Source of the DNA: a virus
Length of the DNA stretch: 64,000 bases
Virus record (IMG/VR): IMGVR_UViG_3300034375_013346
Span: 1 to 64,000 of that record
Reading direction: 5' to 3' (one strand)
Under the pieces are notes generated by a model that searched no databases, was not told the DNA's origin, and saw nothing but the letters and a program-made list of their open reading frames with translations. Below, piece after piece: positions 1 to 8,514 of this stretch. Made by a program: the position numbers and the translations under genes. The stretch's first letter is position 1; the number at the start of each line of letters is the position of its first letter.

Positions 1-56
1 AATGAATAATTCCATCTCCTAGTTAGCCATGATATTCTTTCTAGTAACCGTCTCAT
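1..56 (-). CDS. 5' end of a gene running off the left edge
   Basis: An ATG at 56 on the minus strand opens a frame without a stop to the window edge (MRRLLERISW...). Only about 18 residues are visible, so no function can be given. A stable hairpin ends six bases before the ATG, which supports this as a real translated start. Confidence 0.3.
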   Translation of the reverse strand, partial: MRRLLERISWLTRRWNYS

Positions 57-62
57 AATTAT

Positions 63-96
63 CCTATTAAAGTCATGTATTTTACAGGACAATAGG
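63..96 (-). promoter_or_regulatory. Hairpin next to a start codon
   Basis: An imperfect inverted repeat: outer arms CCTATT/AATAGG (63-68, 91-96), inner arms GTC/GAC and TGTA/TACA, with a three-base bulge and a three-base loop. On the minus strand it ends six bases before the ATG at 56. Placement suggests a translational operator or start-site hairpin, as known for some T4 replication genes; this is inference. Confidence 0.35.
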
Positions 97-99
97 ATG

Positions 100-115
100 A
101 TTTGTTTCGACAAAT
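100..115 (-). terminator. Small UUCG/CGAA hairpin after the first full gene
   Basis: Six-base-pair stem ATTTGT/ACAAAT with a TTCG (minus strand CGAA) loop, lying just after the stop of the gene ending at 121. There is no U-tract, so it may be a processing or stability hairpin rather than a terminator. Confidence 0.25.
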
Positions 116-120
116 ATTAA

Positions 121-1047
121 TTATCTCTTAGCCTTGAACTTGAGGTTTATAGGCTCGTCCATTCGATTATCTATTACGTATCCAGGGGAAACTACCTCGG
201 ACTTAACCCATTCTCCATCTTCACCGATGGGAAGCTCTACTATCTCACCAGCAGGTAGTTTCTTAGGTAGCTTCATCTTTTTCCCTTTTACATCGATGAG
301 AAGATCCAGTCCTATGCCCTCTTCTCTGAATTCATCATCAATCCTGTTATTGATGCGATCAATTTCACCCTCAACAAATCCACCGGCGAATTTTACAAAA
401 ACCCTAATCTTATTCCCGGCGTTAAGATTGTACTGCTGTTCTTTACTGTAGTCTATAGGAGCAGATTTTCTGGTCTTATATGGAACGACTTCCCCTTCTT
501 TTACCTCCACTTTATAGATATAATCCTGTTTCTTAGGTATCATTTTAAAAGCTCCTCCAGACTCACCAAAACTCCTGATTGCATGATCCCGCTGCCTCTT
601 CTCTATTTCAGAGTCATCCATATTTGCTGGATATGGAATAATAGTAAGTAACTTGCCATCTCTAATTGGAACGTAGATCTGATTCCCTCTGGATTCTTTT
701 TTAACTCCAGTTTTTTCGTCCCTGCTTTCAGAAACTATAATTACGGGATAATCTACCCCATCGTGTGTAAAATATGGAGCTATCAGGGGATATCCAGAGT
801 TTCTATCAAATGCAAGGGATGATTTCTCCAGTGCCTTGATTCTGCTCAGTGTCTCGTCTGTTATGAGTTTTTTAACCTGTTCCTTTAGCTTACTCGCTGG
901 GGTTGGTATCCTTGAAAGTAGCTGCTGCGGAAGGAGTATATCCTTCATATCCACTATTCTCTCCTCGACCCTTTCCCTGAAATGTGAGGTAGGATCCAGA
1001 TCTTCCTGGATCTTTAGCCATTCTGAAAAATTAAAAAGCTTACTCAT
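121..1047 (-). CDS. Unknown protein with capsid-targeting-like N-terminus
   Basis: 308 residues, family not recognised. The N-terminus (MSKLFNFSEWLKIQE) has the aromatic-x-x-aromatic then [LIV]-x-E pattern shared by nine other proteins in the window and by the T4 internal-protein capsid-targeting sequence; I-Q-E at 13-15 would be the head-protease cut. The rest is soluble, with a basic, beta-rich second half (about 200-308) that may be a small barrel. Stop is 20 bp from the end of the lysin gene upstream. Inference: head-packaged protein. The annotated ATG puts the motif at residue 1, which decides the start. Confidence 0.8.
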   Translation of the reverse strand: MSKLFNFSEWLKIQEDLDPTSHFRERVEERIVDMKDILLPQQLLSRIPTPASKLKEQVKKLITDETLSRIKALEKSSLAFDRNSGYPLIAPYFTHDGVDYPVIIVSESRDEKTGVKKESRGNQIYVPIRDGKLLTIIPYPANMDDSEIEKRQRDHAIRSFGESGGAFKMIPKKQDYIYKVEVKEGEVVPYKTRKSAPIDYSKEQQYNLNAGNKIRVFVKFAGGFVEGEIDRINNRIDDEFREEGIGLDLLIDVKGKKMKLPKKLPAGEIVELPIGEDGEWVKSEVVSPGYVIDNRMDEPINLKFKAKR

Positions 1048-1066
1048 GTTTTCTTTATCTTTCCCA

Positions 1067-2575
1067 TTAGGCTAGCATTGATCCATCTGTATTGACTATA
1101 TCGAAATTAGCTGCGTATTCTCTGGCGTTGCTAAGTGATTTACTGCCTTCTATATTTTTACCCCATCCTGCGTTGGCATTCGTAGCTGCTTTTAATGCTG
1201 TATCGAAATTCGTAAAATCATTGGGGTCGTCATTCCCGTACTTTTTCTTGGAATGTCTGCTGTTTAATCTGTTTAGGAAGAATAGGGCTGCCACCTCAGC
1301 CGCTATTTTAGGGTCATTCACCATTTCCGGGTTGTTCACTATATCAACGTTTGTCCCATTTTTCTTCAGAAGATCGTTGTACTTCTTATAGCTGTCCTTG
1401 AAAGTGAGCTGGTTAAATCCCCTTCCCCTGTATTTGGATCCGTCACCTGGTGAATCGTTTCCGTATCTACCCCCATAGACAACGTCCCAGAATCGATCTA
1501 CATCCTTCTTGAGATCTGTTAATTCCGACTCAGTATAATTAGAAACACGACTCCCGAAGTATTTGCGTATCCTCTCATTGGAGGTGTTGTTATATGCGTG
1601 CTCATTCTTAGGAACAAATCCGGATTCCTTACCTATTACGCTCAGTATTCCTTTCTGTATAAGTGGATTAACTATTCCATACTTATTTAGAGCACTTATT
1701 ACTATCTCGATATTCTCTTTATGTGAAGAAGCCTTACCCTTGGGTACTATCGAACCGACCACTGGGGATATTTCATTGTGTAAATCATTAGCAACTGACA
1801 TAGGTGATGGTCCCTTGCCTATGGTTGTGGCTTTTGGAGTGATTGAGGTGGTGCTTCTCATGGGGGAAGCCTGCGATCCTAGCCGAGGTAGATTAAGCAA
1901 GGTGAATAGCCCAGTCGATCCTTGTGCCCCACCCGCATCGGCTAACACTTTTTCCTTCCTCTTTTGTAGGAACTTCAGGAATCCCATCACGTTGCTATTC
2001 GATTTGGCTGTTGCATCGGTATATTTGGTATCCCATCTGACATCCATTGGGGTTTCTCCTCCGGTGACTTTCCTTCCTTTGTTGGATGATTCAGGGTTAA
2101 CAAGAAGAAGGGTCCCATCTTCTTTCATATAGTCTCTGATGTGCTTATTATTGCTCAGACCTATGTGAACGTGGGTTGATTTACTATCCCCCCATTCAGA
2201 TATTTCACCAATTACATCACCCGCTTCTATCTTATCTCCTGGTTTTACTGATACGTTTTTAAGATGTGTGTAAAAAACTTGAGGATCCCTACCAGAACTA
2301 TCCACAGTAACGTGGGTTCCGTAAACCTTTCCAGATTTTTTTCCTGTATCTTTTACCTTCTTAACTTCTCCGCTCGTGATGGAATATACCGGAGTACCCG
2401 CCTTTGCGAAAATATCCCAGGCATTATCAGATTGCCAGTTACCTAATGGTCTGGATTGGTGGTTTCTCGGGCCGTTCTCATAAGATCCCCATTTGGGATC
2501 TAAACCCCCGAAGATGGTTACCGCCTCTTTGAGATCTTCTCCTCTATTTTTAAATTGATCGTAACTTTTAATCAT
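1067..2575 (-). CDS. Peptidoglycan hydrolase, M23 peptidase plus GH19 lysozyme/chitinase
   Basis: About 502 residues from the ATG at 2575, chosen because it starts with MIKSYDQF, the capsid-targeting-like motif (L-K-E follows at 15-17); an in-frame ATG 21 bp upstream is possible. Residues about 50-150 form an M23 lysostaphin-like domain (GTPVYSI, YTHLKNV, and HVH at STHVHIGL), although the first zinc histidine of the usual HxGxD motif appears to be Asp (DNAWDIF). Residues about 290-450 are GH19-like (GKESGF; GDGSKYRGRGFNQLT). Together they would cut cross-links and glycan strands. The targeting peptide hints at a virion-associated lysin used at entry rather than a lysis-only enzyme. A GGTAAATA box lies at 2620-2627. 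Confidence 0.85.
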   Translation of the reverse strand: MIKSYDQFKNRGEDLKEAVTIFGGLDPKWGSYENGPRNHQSRPLGNWQSDNAWDIFAKAGTPVYSITSGEVKKVKDTGKKSGKVYGTHVTVDSSGRDPQVFYTHLKNVSVKPGDKIEAGDVIGEISEWGDSKSTHVHIGLSNNKHIRDYMKEDGTLLLVNPESSNKGRKVTGGETPMDVRWDTKYTDATAKSNSNVMGFLKFLQKRKEKVLADAGGAQGSTGLFTLLNLPRLGSQASPMRSTTSITPKATTIGKGPSPMSVANDLHNEISPVVGSIVPKGKASSHKENIEIVISALNKYGIVNPLIQKGILSVIGKESGFVPKNEHAYNNTSNERIRKYFGSRVSNYTESELTDLKKDVDRFWDVVYGGRYGNDSPGDGSKYRGRGFNQLTFKDSYKKYNDLLKKNGTNVDIVNNPEMVNDPKIAAEVAALFFLNRLNSRHSKKKYGNDDPNDFTNFDTALKAATNANAGWGKNIEGSKSLSNAREYAANFDIVNTDGSMLA

Positions 2576-2622
2576 GGATCTTGAAAATATCCACATATAT
2601 ATCCAAGCTGGACATCATATAT

Positions 2623-3411
2623 TTACCAGCCCGCTAGAGATGGGTAATACTTATCACCATCGACAAATGGGAATAGGTACGCATGTTCCCGAATTCTCAT
2701 TTCCATATTTTTTTCGCATCCTTTGTGGTCTGAGTGACTGAGATACTCTCTAGATACCATTGGCCAAATGGAATAGTTGTTTATCGGAACATCACAGCTT
2801 GTGATGAAATGATCTATATCCAATTTATCCCCCTCCCTCATGTTGAGATTGTCCTTTATCTTATCCAGAATAGTATTCCTGATAATTGAAAAATTAATCG
2901 TGGATGCCCTATTTAGGGGTTTTGCCAGATGTTCATTTATTACCCCCATTTCTCCAAAGAAATAATGGTTGCCTATCAAAATATCCCAATCCTGTGGAAG
3001 ACTAGCATATGAATCCCTTATTTTATCCATAGCCCCGGAAACCAAATAAGCATCATCCTCCATCACGACTATCGAATCCTGACAATCTTCTCCAAATGCT
3101 TTTTCCATGACATCGAGATAACTTCTAAAGATGGCCCAGGGAACGTCCGATAGATCTTCAACCGCATCAAATCTCTCGACCTCGAAATTGGAAAAGAGCT
3201 GCTTATTTAATGAATTGAATCTCTCCCATCTGTCGTGTCTCCTGGCCAAGTTTATAACATAGGCTTTTTTTGGGAATTGTACCTCGTTCTTCCCGCTCAA
3301 TTCAAATTTACTTCCGATATCTATTATCCTTGAGAGGTCTGATTCTTTGTTCAGCTCGCAGATCCTCCTTAAGTCACCCGGTCCGTAGTTAGAGGTTCTG
3401 GTGGGATCCAT
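2623..3411 (-). CDS. Glycosyltransferase family 25-like protein
   Basis: 262 residues. From about residue 50 the GT25 (LPS glycosyltransferase) pattern is visible: VINLARRHDRW, then FDAVEDL, and the metal-binding acidic stretch VVMEDDAYL, then LPQDWDILIGNHYFF. GT25 enzymes transfer sugars, often galactose, to LPS or protein. A second GT25 copy is at 21395-22033. Residues 1-45 look like an extra segment. Substrate unknown: host surface glycan, virion protein or modified DNA are all possible. Confidence 0.75.
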   Translation of the reverse strand: MDPTRTSNYGPGDLRRICELNKESDLSRIIDIGSKFELSGKNEVQFPKKAYVINLARRHDRWERFNSLNKQLFSNFEVERFDAVEDLSDVPWAIFRSYLDVMEKAFGEDCQDSIVVMEDDAYLVSGAMDKIRDSYASLPQDWDILIGNHYFFGEMGVINEHLAKPLNRASTINFSIIRNTILDKIKDNLNMREGDKLDIDHFITSCDVPINNYSIWPMVSREYLSHSDHKGCEKNMEMRIREHAYLFPFVDGDKYYPSLAGW

Positions 3412-3417
3412 GTTTTT

Positions 3418-3858
3418 TTAATTTTCCCAATCGTCCCATTCTGGGTCTGACCAGTTATCCCCGTCGTAGTAGTTGTCCTCTTCGGAATGTGATAATTCCC
3501 ACTGGTAGTTATCCTTAACCCACGTTCTACTCGTAAATGGAAATTCAACCTCCCATTTAAGTGACGATCCGTAGTCAAACTGCCCGATTATCAATTCTAT
3601 CTTTACAATAAAATCAACAAGGGAGTCAGAGCAATCCTCATTAAATTTATTGTCCTCTATATAAATCTCTATCTTACCTTCCTGGTTTATCCTCAGAACT
3701 GAGCATATACTTTCAGCGATCTCCGGGTAATCAAAGGGGATGGATCTAATCTTTCCCTCCAGATCTTCCAACATGTGATCCTGACACCTCTTTTCCGAGA
3801 CCAGATCTAAGCTGTATGTGCAGCTTTCTCCCATTATTAGTTCTTCTATATTTTCCAC
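3418..3858 (-). CDS. Unknown acidic protein
   Basis: 146 residues, strongly acidic with a Trp/Asp-rich C-terminus (DNWSDPEWDDWEN). No family recognised. It stops 6 bp before the GT25 gene, so the two are probably co-transcribed. Confidence 0.65.
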   Translation of the reverse strand: MENIEELIMGESCTYSLDLVSEKRCQDHMLEDLEGKIRSIPFDYPEIAESICSVLRINQEGKIEIYIEDNKFNEDCSDSLVDFIVKIELIIGQFDYGSSLKWEVEFPFTSRTWVKDNYQWELSHSEEDNYYDGDNWSDPEWDDWEN

Positions 3859-3871
3859 TATATAACCTTAA

Positions 3872-4441
3872 TTAAAAAATAGAATTGCCTTTTATAAAAC
3901 GAGAACAAAAAGATCTCCTATGGTGTTCGGTTAGACCGTGGTTCTCGATAGCATTCATATGGTCCTTGGTTCCATATCCTGAATTTTTCTCCCATAGGTA
4001 TTCGGGGTAATCCATGGAAAGATTTTCCATGAATCTATCTCTCGTAACCTTTGCTATAATGGAAGCTGCCGATATTGAGGGAATCTTAGAATCTCCCTTT
4101 ATTATACATTTAAATGGTATGTTTTGATAACCCGGAAACTTATCACCATCGACCAACAACATTTCCGGTATTATACCTAGCTCATCGATTGATCTAAACA
4201 TAGATCTGAATGTAGCTTGAAGTATGTTGATCTCATCTATCTCGGCTGGGTATGAATAGCCGATACCTACATGAAGGGCATTATCCATTATTACCCCGTA
4301 GGCAATTTCTCTCTTTTTCTTGCTTAGTTTCTTGCTATCCGTTATTAGATCATGGGAAAAAGAATCAGGTAGAATTACCGACGAAGATACAACTGGTCCG
4401 GAAAGACACCCTCTGCCTACCTCATCTATTCCTGCCGTCAT
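3872..4441 (-). CDS. rnhB: Ribonuclease HII
   Basis: About 189 residues from the ATG at 4441; a GTG five codons upstream is the alternative but overlaps the neighbouring gene more. RNase HII removes the RNA strand of RNA:DNA hybrids and single ribonucleotides. Family signature GIDEVGRGCLSGPVV at the N-terminus gives the DE pair; LLVDGDK and the AKVTRDRFM region give the other acidic metal ligands. Length fits the family (about 190-210). In a T4-like phage it would remove primers, the job of T4 rnh (a different family). Confidence 0.92.
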   Translation of the reverse strand: MTAGIDEVGRGCLSGPVVSSSVILPDSFSHDLITDSKKLSKKKREIAYGVIMDNALHVGIGYSYPAEIDEINILQATFRSMFRSIDELGIIPEMLLVDGDKFPGYQNIPFKCIIKGDSKIPSISAASIIAKVTRDRFMENLSMDYPEYLWEKNSGYGTKDHMNAIENHGLTEHHRRSFCSRFIKGNSIF

Positions 4442-4616
4442 TTTTATCAATTTCACTCATGGCTTCTTTAAAAGCATTTTCATAGATGGATTCCCGGTCG
4501 ATATGTCTCTTGCCTTCACTGTGGAGTTTAGCAGTTTCATTAGAGACCTTTTCCATAACTTGGTCCTTAATTCCGAGCTTCCATGCTTCCATTAGTAGAT
4601 CCTCTATTAGACTCAT
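4422..4616 (-). CDS. Small unknown protein
   Basis: 64 residues, charged and predicted helical, no recognised family. Its stop overlaps the start of rnhB by about 20 bp, indicating translational coupling. Confidence 0.55.
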   Translation of the reverse strand: MSLIEDLLMEAWKLGIKDQVMEKVSNETAKLHSEGKRHIDRESIYENAFKEAMSEIDKNDGRNR

Positions 4617-4637
4617 TTCTATATTACGTTTATTACG

Positions 4638-6191
4638 TCATACGTTTGCCATTAGTGTGGCTTTTATCCCACTCTCCGGGTGGATCACATAAGCATGCAA
4701 AGCTCTGGTTGATCCTTCATACCCGTGATTGTGATGCCATCTATCCGATCCGGAAAGACTAGGCATCTGAAATACCTTCACGCCTTTGTAGTCTTTAACC
4801 ATCTCATGATGGAGGTGACCAGTAAAGAAAGCTCTATGTTTGGTCTTTGCCCATAGGTCCGGAGCTTCATTAGCCATCATATATGGCAAATCCTGAAGCT
4901 TCATCCCATCCCCATGGGTAAATCCCATTAGGGTATTCCCGTAACTGAAGTACTGTCGGAATCGGTGACACCTTATAACATTGACGTCTTCACACTCCCT
5001 GTAATATGCATCCAGATATTGAAGTAAAACATGTGATAACTTAAAGTCGTGATTTCCTGCAGTAAGAATTATTTCAACATCAGCTACCTGTCTTAATATG
5101 TCCAGGAACTCTACCATGAGCTTTTGACCTTCGACCATTATCTGTATGAAGGTACCGTCACAATCTTGCGGAGTTCCCTTAGTTGTGGTGCCTCTCATCG
5201 TGTCTACGTGGAAAAAATCAGATCCCACCGGGACTATCACTTTCTCTATGTTATATTTGAGAATATCGGGGATAAGCTCATTTGTTTTTTCCATCAAAAG
5301 ATCCCTTGCCATTTTCCTATTGTACTCCTCCTTCACTTCGCCGGACCAAGAGTACTTACCATAGTGGAGATCGAAAGGGGATATCACCAAAGCGTGTTTA
5401 TCACCTTCCGGTATATTGATCTTAGGAACGGTATATTTGGCAAAAACGCTCTCTAGTTTTTCAGCCAAGGGATTTAGAGTTAATCCTTTGAAAGCCCACC
5501 AATTATTTGCGGCATCCTTGATAAGTTTTTCCTCGCTTCGTGTATATTTCTGGAAGAAAGAGAATTTCCTTTTCTGTAAGGCATCCTGAACCATCTCATC
5601 CTCACCTCTTGAGAACATTTCCTCGTCTGTGAATGGTTCGGAGTCGTGGGTCCATCCCATGATAGACTTTAGAGCAATAAAGATATTCCTTGGGATCTCA
5701 AAGTTTCTACATATTTCATTGATGGTTTCCGGAGACCCGTCCATATTCGAATATCTGGACTTCATATCCCTAACAATGGTTCCTGTAAACTTATAGGGCT
5801 TGTTTTTTATGTATATGATGTAGAGATCTTTAGCTTCGTCGTAATAATAAGCGGTGCTGTGCTTGTATTTCTTGTATGCTCTTTTAGCAAGATTAGATTC
5901 CTCCTCCTCTATATCCTGTATAACATTATCATCTATATTATCCTTCTCAAATTTTTCTCTTATTGACCTTTCCATATCTTCTCCTTCCTCCTCTGAGATG
6001 TAAGAACTCTCGGGTTTTTCTGCAGATAGAAAAATGGTGATCTGCCTCCTTAGCGAGTCGGGTTTATATTCACCGATATCTACTCCCCTATCGGAGATTA
6101 GTTTTTTTGCTATTTCTGGGTGGCTTAGTCCCTGTTGACTTAAGTTGATGATATCATCGCTAAATTTTTCAACAATTTCTTTTGGTGACAT
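4638..6191 (-). CDS. Calcineurin-like metallophosphoesterase with N-terminal HTH
   Basis: 517 residues. Residues about 265-510 carry all metallophosphoesterase motifs in order: DLHYGK, VGSDFFH, GNHD, THGD and GHLHH. The first 55 residues look like a helix-turn-helix (LSHPEIAKKLISDRGV), and 60-250 is an acidic/charged linker region that may include a further DNA-binding segment. A phosphodiesterase or nuclease acting on nucleic acid is plausible; the substrate cannot be told from sequence. A perfect TATAAATA box sits about 90 bp upstream. Confidence 0.8.
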   Translation of the reverse strand: MSPKEIVEKFSDDIINLSQQGLSHPEIAKKLISDRGVDIGEYKPDSLRRQITIFLSAEKPESSYISEEEGEDMERSIREKFEKDNIDDNVIQDIEEEESNLAKRAYKKYKHSTAYYYDEAKDLYIIYIKNKPYKFTGTIVRDMKSRYSNMDGSPETINEICRNFEIPRNIFIALKSIMGWTHDSEPFTDEEMFSRGEDEMVQDALQKRKFSFFQKYTRSEEKLIKDAANNWWAFKGLTLNPLAEKLESVFAKYTVPKINIPEGDKHALVISPFDLHYGKYSWSGEVKEEYNRKMARDLLMEKTNELIPDILKYNIEKVIVPVGSDFFHVDTMRGTTTKGTPQDCDGTFIQIMVEGQKLMVEFLDILRQVADVEIILTAGNHDFKLSHVLLQYLDAYYRECEDVNVIRCHRFRQYFSYGNTLMGFTHGDGMKLQDLPYMMANEAPDLWAKTKHRAFFTGHLHHEMVKDYKGVKVFQMPSLSGSDRWHHNHGYEGSTRALHAYVIHPESGIKATLMANV

Positions 6192-6279
6192 ATGCTATTC
6201 TTTAATTTCCTGGGTTCTTAATACTTCGGAAGTTTTCTAATATATGGGAGACATTCAAAAAAATTTCGGGTCCCCTTAG

Positions 6280-6287
6280 TATTTATA
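6280..6287 (-). promoter_or_regulatory. T4-like late promoter box TATAAATA
   Basis: Exact match to the T4 late promoter core on the minus strand, in a 175 bp intergenic gap, downstream of a terminator and upstream of the metallophosphoesterase gene. Confidence 0.6.
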
Positions 6288-6312
6288 TCCGGGCTTCGTT
6301 AGACCTATACCA

Positions 6313-6339
6313 CAAAAAATGGGTAAATTGAATACCCAT
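6313..6339 (-). terminator. Rho-independent terminator
   Basis: Seven-base-pair stem ATGGGTA/TACCCAT, seven-base loop, followed on the minus strand by TTTTTT. It closes the transcript ending with the small gene at 6366. Confidence 0.75.
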
Positions 6340-6365
6340 TATATATGAACAGAGATGTGATTCTA

Positions 6366-6620
6366 CTATTCCTCCTTCAGTCTTCCTATTATGCCAAGGA
6401 TATTTATTTCCTTTTCCACCATATTGAAGAACTCCGTAATGTACTTACATTTCTCGTACTCCTCTGTCGATTCGTAATAATCCAGAAGTGATTCCTTTAT
6501 AGCGTGTCTCTTCTCTATAAGACGGGGCTGAAGTATCGCCTTAGTACCGAGTGTCTCCATCCTGCTTATAGCATTCTCATAAATATCTCTTTCAAGTGGC
6601 TTGCTGCCTTTCACTTCCAT
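6366..6620 (-). CDS. Small 'YExC' family protein
   Basis: 84 residues, helical, charged. Contains EEYEKCKYITEFF, a version of the acidic-x-Y-[DE]-x-C motif found in four other small proteins of this window (6624, 7049, 40745, 48369). No known family recognised. Three of these genes lie in a row here, which suggests duplication. Confidence 0.65.
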   Translation of the reverse strand: MEVKGSKPLERDIYENAISRMETLGTKAILQPRLIEKRHAIKESLLDYYESTEEYEKCKYITEFFNMVEKEINILGIIGRLKEE

Positions 6621-6623
6621 TTC

Positions 6624-6821
6624 CTATTTTTTTTCTCCAGTAGTTAAGGATTTTATAACCTCGTAAAGATCAGAGCATTTTTCATATTCTTCAAACTCTT
6701 CGAGTATGCCCATACAATCGTTTGAACTCTCAAATAGCGGACTTTTCGATCCACGTTTTATTATATCCGAATATATCTTCAGAGCCCAATTCAATTCTTC
6801 TATAGATCTTAGAGTTCTCAT
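6624..6821 (-). CDS. Small 'YExC' family protein
   Basis: 65 residues. The C-terminal half reads EEFEEYEKCSDLYEVIKSL, very like the gene just downstream, three bases away. Function unknown; paralogue relationship inferred from the shared motif and helical pattern. Confidence 0.65.
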   Translation of the reverse strand: MRTLRSIEELNWALKIYSDIIKRGSKSPLFESSNDCMGILEEFEEYEKCSDLYEVIKSLTTGEKK

Positions 6822-6848
6822 AATATCCCATGCTAAGTATATATTTAC

Positions 6849-7070
6849 TTAGTGCAGGAAAGAGAATGACTCCACGGGTTTTTGAAATACCCCAGCCGCC
6901 CCGGAAGGAGAGTTGTATTCCACCTGAAGCATGTACTGGTTTTCCGAGTTTCTAAGTACATTTAGCACCTTTACAGTCTTGGACGTGTTATTCTCTCGTA
7001 GAATATCACCCTTTGAGACTTGTATCCCATTTATCCTTGCGGATTGTGTTAATCTAAATTCTGTTCCCAT
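6849..7070 (-). CDS. Small unknown protein
   Basis: 73 residues, beta-rich, with an RNA/DNA-binding-barrel or SH3-like look (GDILRENNTSKTVKVLNVLR). Start overlaps the upstream gene by 22 bp, so translation is probably coupled. No family recognised. Confidence 0.6.
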   Translation of the reverse strand: MGTEFRLTQSARINGIQVSKGDILRENNTSKTVKVLNVLRNSENQYMLQVEYNSPSGAAGVFQKPVESFSFLH

Positions 7071-7360
7071 AATTTATATTCATCAATTAAAGTCTTAACC
7101 TCCATACAGGTTTCGTATCTTTCAAGATCTTCCGACCACATGAGGTAATTTCTGAGAAAAGTTCCGTAATCCCTCTTCTGTATAACAATGGAATATCCAT
7201 CCTCGTTATCTAATCCCATCTCATCCAGATGGAATATCAGGGTGAATGAGTGTTTTTTCTTCACCGCTTTTGATACATTTTTATAGATTAGCTTCCAGAA
7301 TAAATCCTTTTCCTCAAAGGACATCCCATCTGAATCGAGAAAAACTTCGGGTCCTTCCAT
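7049..7360 (-). CDS. Small 'YExC' family protein
   Basis: 103 residues. Ends with WSEDLERYETCMEVKTLID, the same acidic-x-Y-E-x-C motif as 6366 and 6624. The N-terminal part has beta strands (FTLIFHLDEMG). Function unknown. Confidence 0.65.
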   Translation of the reverse strand: MEGPEVFLDSDGMSFEEKDLFWKLIYKNVSKAVKKKHSFTLIFHLDEMGLDNEDGYSIVIQKRDYGTFLRNYLMWSEDLERYETCMEVKTLIDEYKLWEQNLD

Positions 7361-7369
7361 AATTTAAAT

Positions 7370-8431
7370 TTAGCTCTGGAGAGATACCACGTCTGTTTTT
7401 AATATGTCATCCATATATGCAGTGATAAGATATGGATCCGCATTTGACCCAGGTCTCCTGTCTTCCAGATATCCTTTCCATTCCTTTGCAGTGGTAACTG
7501 GTACCCTGATTGAAGCCCCTCGATCACTCATTCCCCATGAGAACTTATCTATGCTCTGGGTTTCGTGTTCTCCGGTTAGCCTCTGATCATTATCAGAGCC
7601 ATATATGTCTATTGCTTCTTTGTGTGTTTTTTCCAGATGTCTGAATATTGAATCGAAGAGTTCCTTTCCACCAACTTCTCTCATTTCCCTGTTTGAGAAG
7701 TTTACGTGCATACCTGATCCGTTCCAATCTGCTCCCTTCCCCATAGGCTTGGGATGAAAATCAACGCTAACCCTATATTTTTCTGCTATTCTGCGAAGTA
7801 GAAATCTAGAAACCCATAGATCATCAGCTGCATCTTTATTACCCTCTCCAAGAACCTGATATTCCCATTGACCCAGCATAACTTCTGCATTTGTCCCAGT
7901 AATATTAATACCGCAGGAAATACAAGCATCCATATGCTCTTCGGATATTTCTCTACCTGCACTATGTGGATGCCCAACCGAACAATAGTATTTGCCCTGC
8001 TTTTCAGGTTGTTGGAAATTCTCAAATCCAAGTGGTCTGTTATCCTTGCTATTGAACCATCTTAGAACATATTCCTGTTCAAATCCGAACCAGTTATCCT
8101 TCCCCTCGCTCCCTATGGAAGCTCTGGTGTTAGTCTCGTGTGTACTTCCATCCATATTAAGGACTTCACACATAACTATATAGGAAAATCCACCGCGGGT
8201 TGGATCGTGGTAGAGTTTAACCGGATTTAATATGCAATCTGAGGAACTTCCCTCGGCCTGCATTGTGGAACTTCCGTCAAATGACCATTGGGGAATGTCC
8301 ATTAACTTAGGCATAATCAGAGATATAGGATTCTCGATATCACCACCAAAATCAATTACTTTGACCTTGGATCTCAGGTTAGGCTCGGGTTTATAACCAT
8401 CTAGCCAGACATATTCTAATTTTATCTTCAT
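7370..8431 (-). CDS. glnII: Glutamine synthetase, type II (eukaryotic-like)
   Basis: 353 residues, the usual size of type II glutamine synthetase, which makes glutamine from glutamate, ammonia and ATP. Motifs read in order: YVWLDG and WSFDGSST at the N-terminus; FGFEQEYVL; GQWEYQVLG; the GSGMHVN loop; LTGEHET; the nucleotide/glutamate-binding SDRGASIRVP; and YLEDRRPGSNADPY at the C-terminus. All look intact, so it is likely active. Type I (GlnA) and type III enzymes differ in size and motifs. A perfect TATAAATA box 26 bp upstream suggests late expression from its own promoter. Possible roles: glutamine for nucleotide synthesis, or nitrogen diversion. Confidence 0.93.
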   Translation of the reverse strand: MKIKLEYVWLDGYKPEPNLRSKVKVIDFGGDIENPISLIMPKLMDIPQWSFDGSSTMQAEGSSSDCILNPVKLYHDPTRGGFSYIVMCEVLNMDGSTHETNTRASIGSEGKDNWFGFEQEYVLRWFNSKDNRPLGFENFQQPEKQGKYYCSVGHPHSAGREISEEHMDACISCGINITGTNAEVMLGQWEYQVLGEGNKDAADDLWVSRFLLRRIAEKYRVSVDFHPKPMGKGADWNGSGMHVNFSNREMREVGGKELFDSIFRHLEKTHKEAIDIYGSDNDQRLTGEHETQSIDKFSWGMSDRGASIRVPVTTAKEWKGYLEDRRPGSNADPYLITAYMDDILKTDVVSLQS

Positions 8432-8456
8432 GAAGGAGATTGATTTTTTGATATAC

Positions 8457-8464
8457 TATTTATA
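8457..8464 (-). promoter_or_regulatory. T4-like late promoter box TATAAATA
   Basis: Exact TATAAATA on the minus strand, 26 bp before the glutamine synthetase ATG, which is ideal spacing for a short leader. Confidence 0.65.
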
Positions 8465-8514
8465 TACTAGTTTATCAAAAAATTTTCGGCCTTTTCTGAA
8501 ATAAATTCTCCTGA

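Noticed and set aside
134-451. Plus-strand open frame opposite the first gene
   Set aside because: Low-complexity Ser/Pro/Phe-rich shadow of a real minus-strand gene; the same applies to most other plus-strand frames under minus-strand genes.
3369-3578. Minus-strand frame overlapping the acidic protein and GT25 gene
   Set aside because: Thr/Arg-rich shadow in another frame of 3418-3858.
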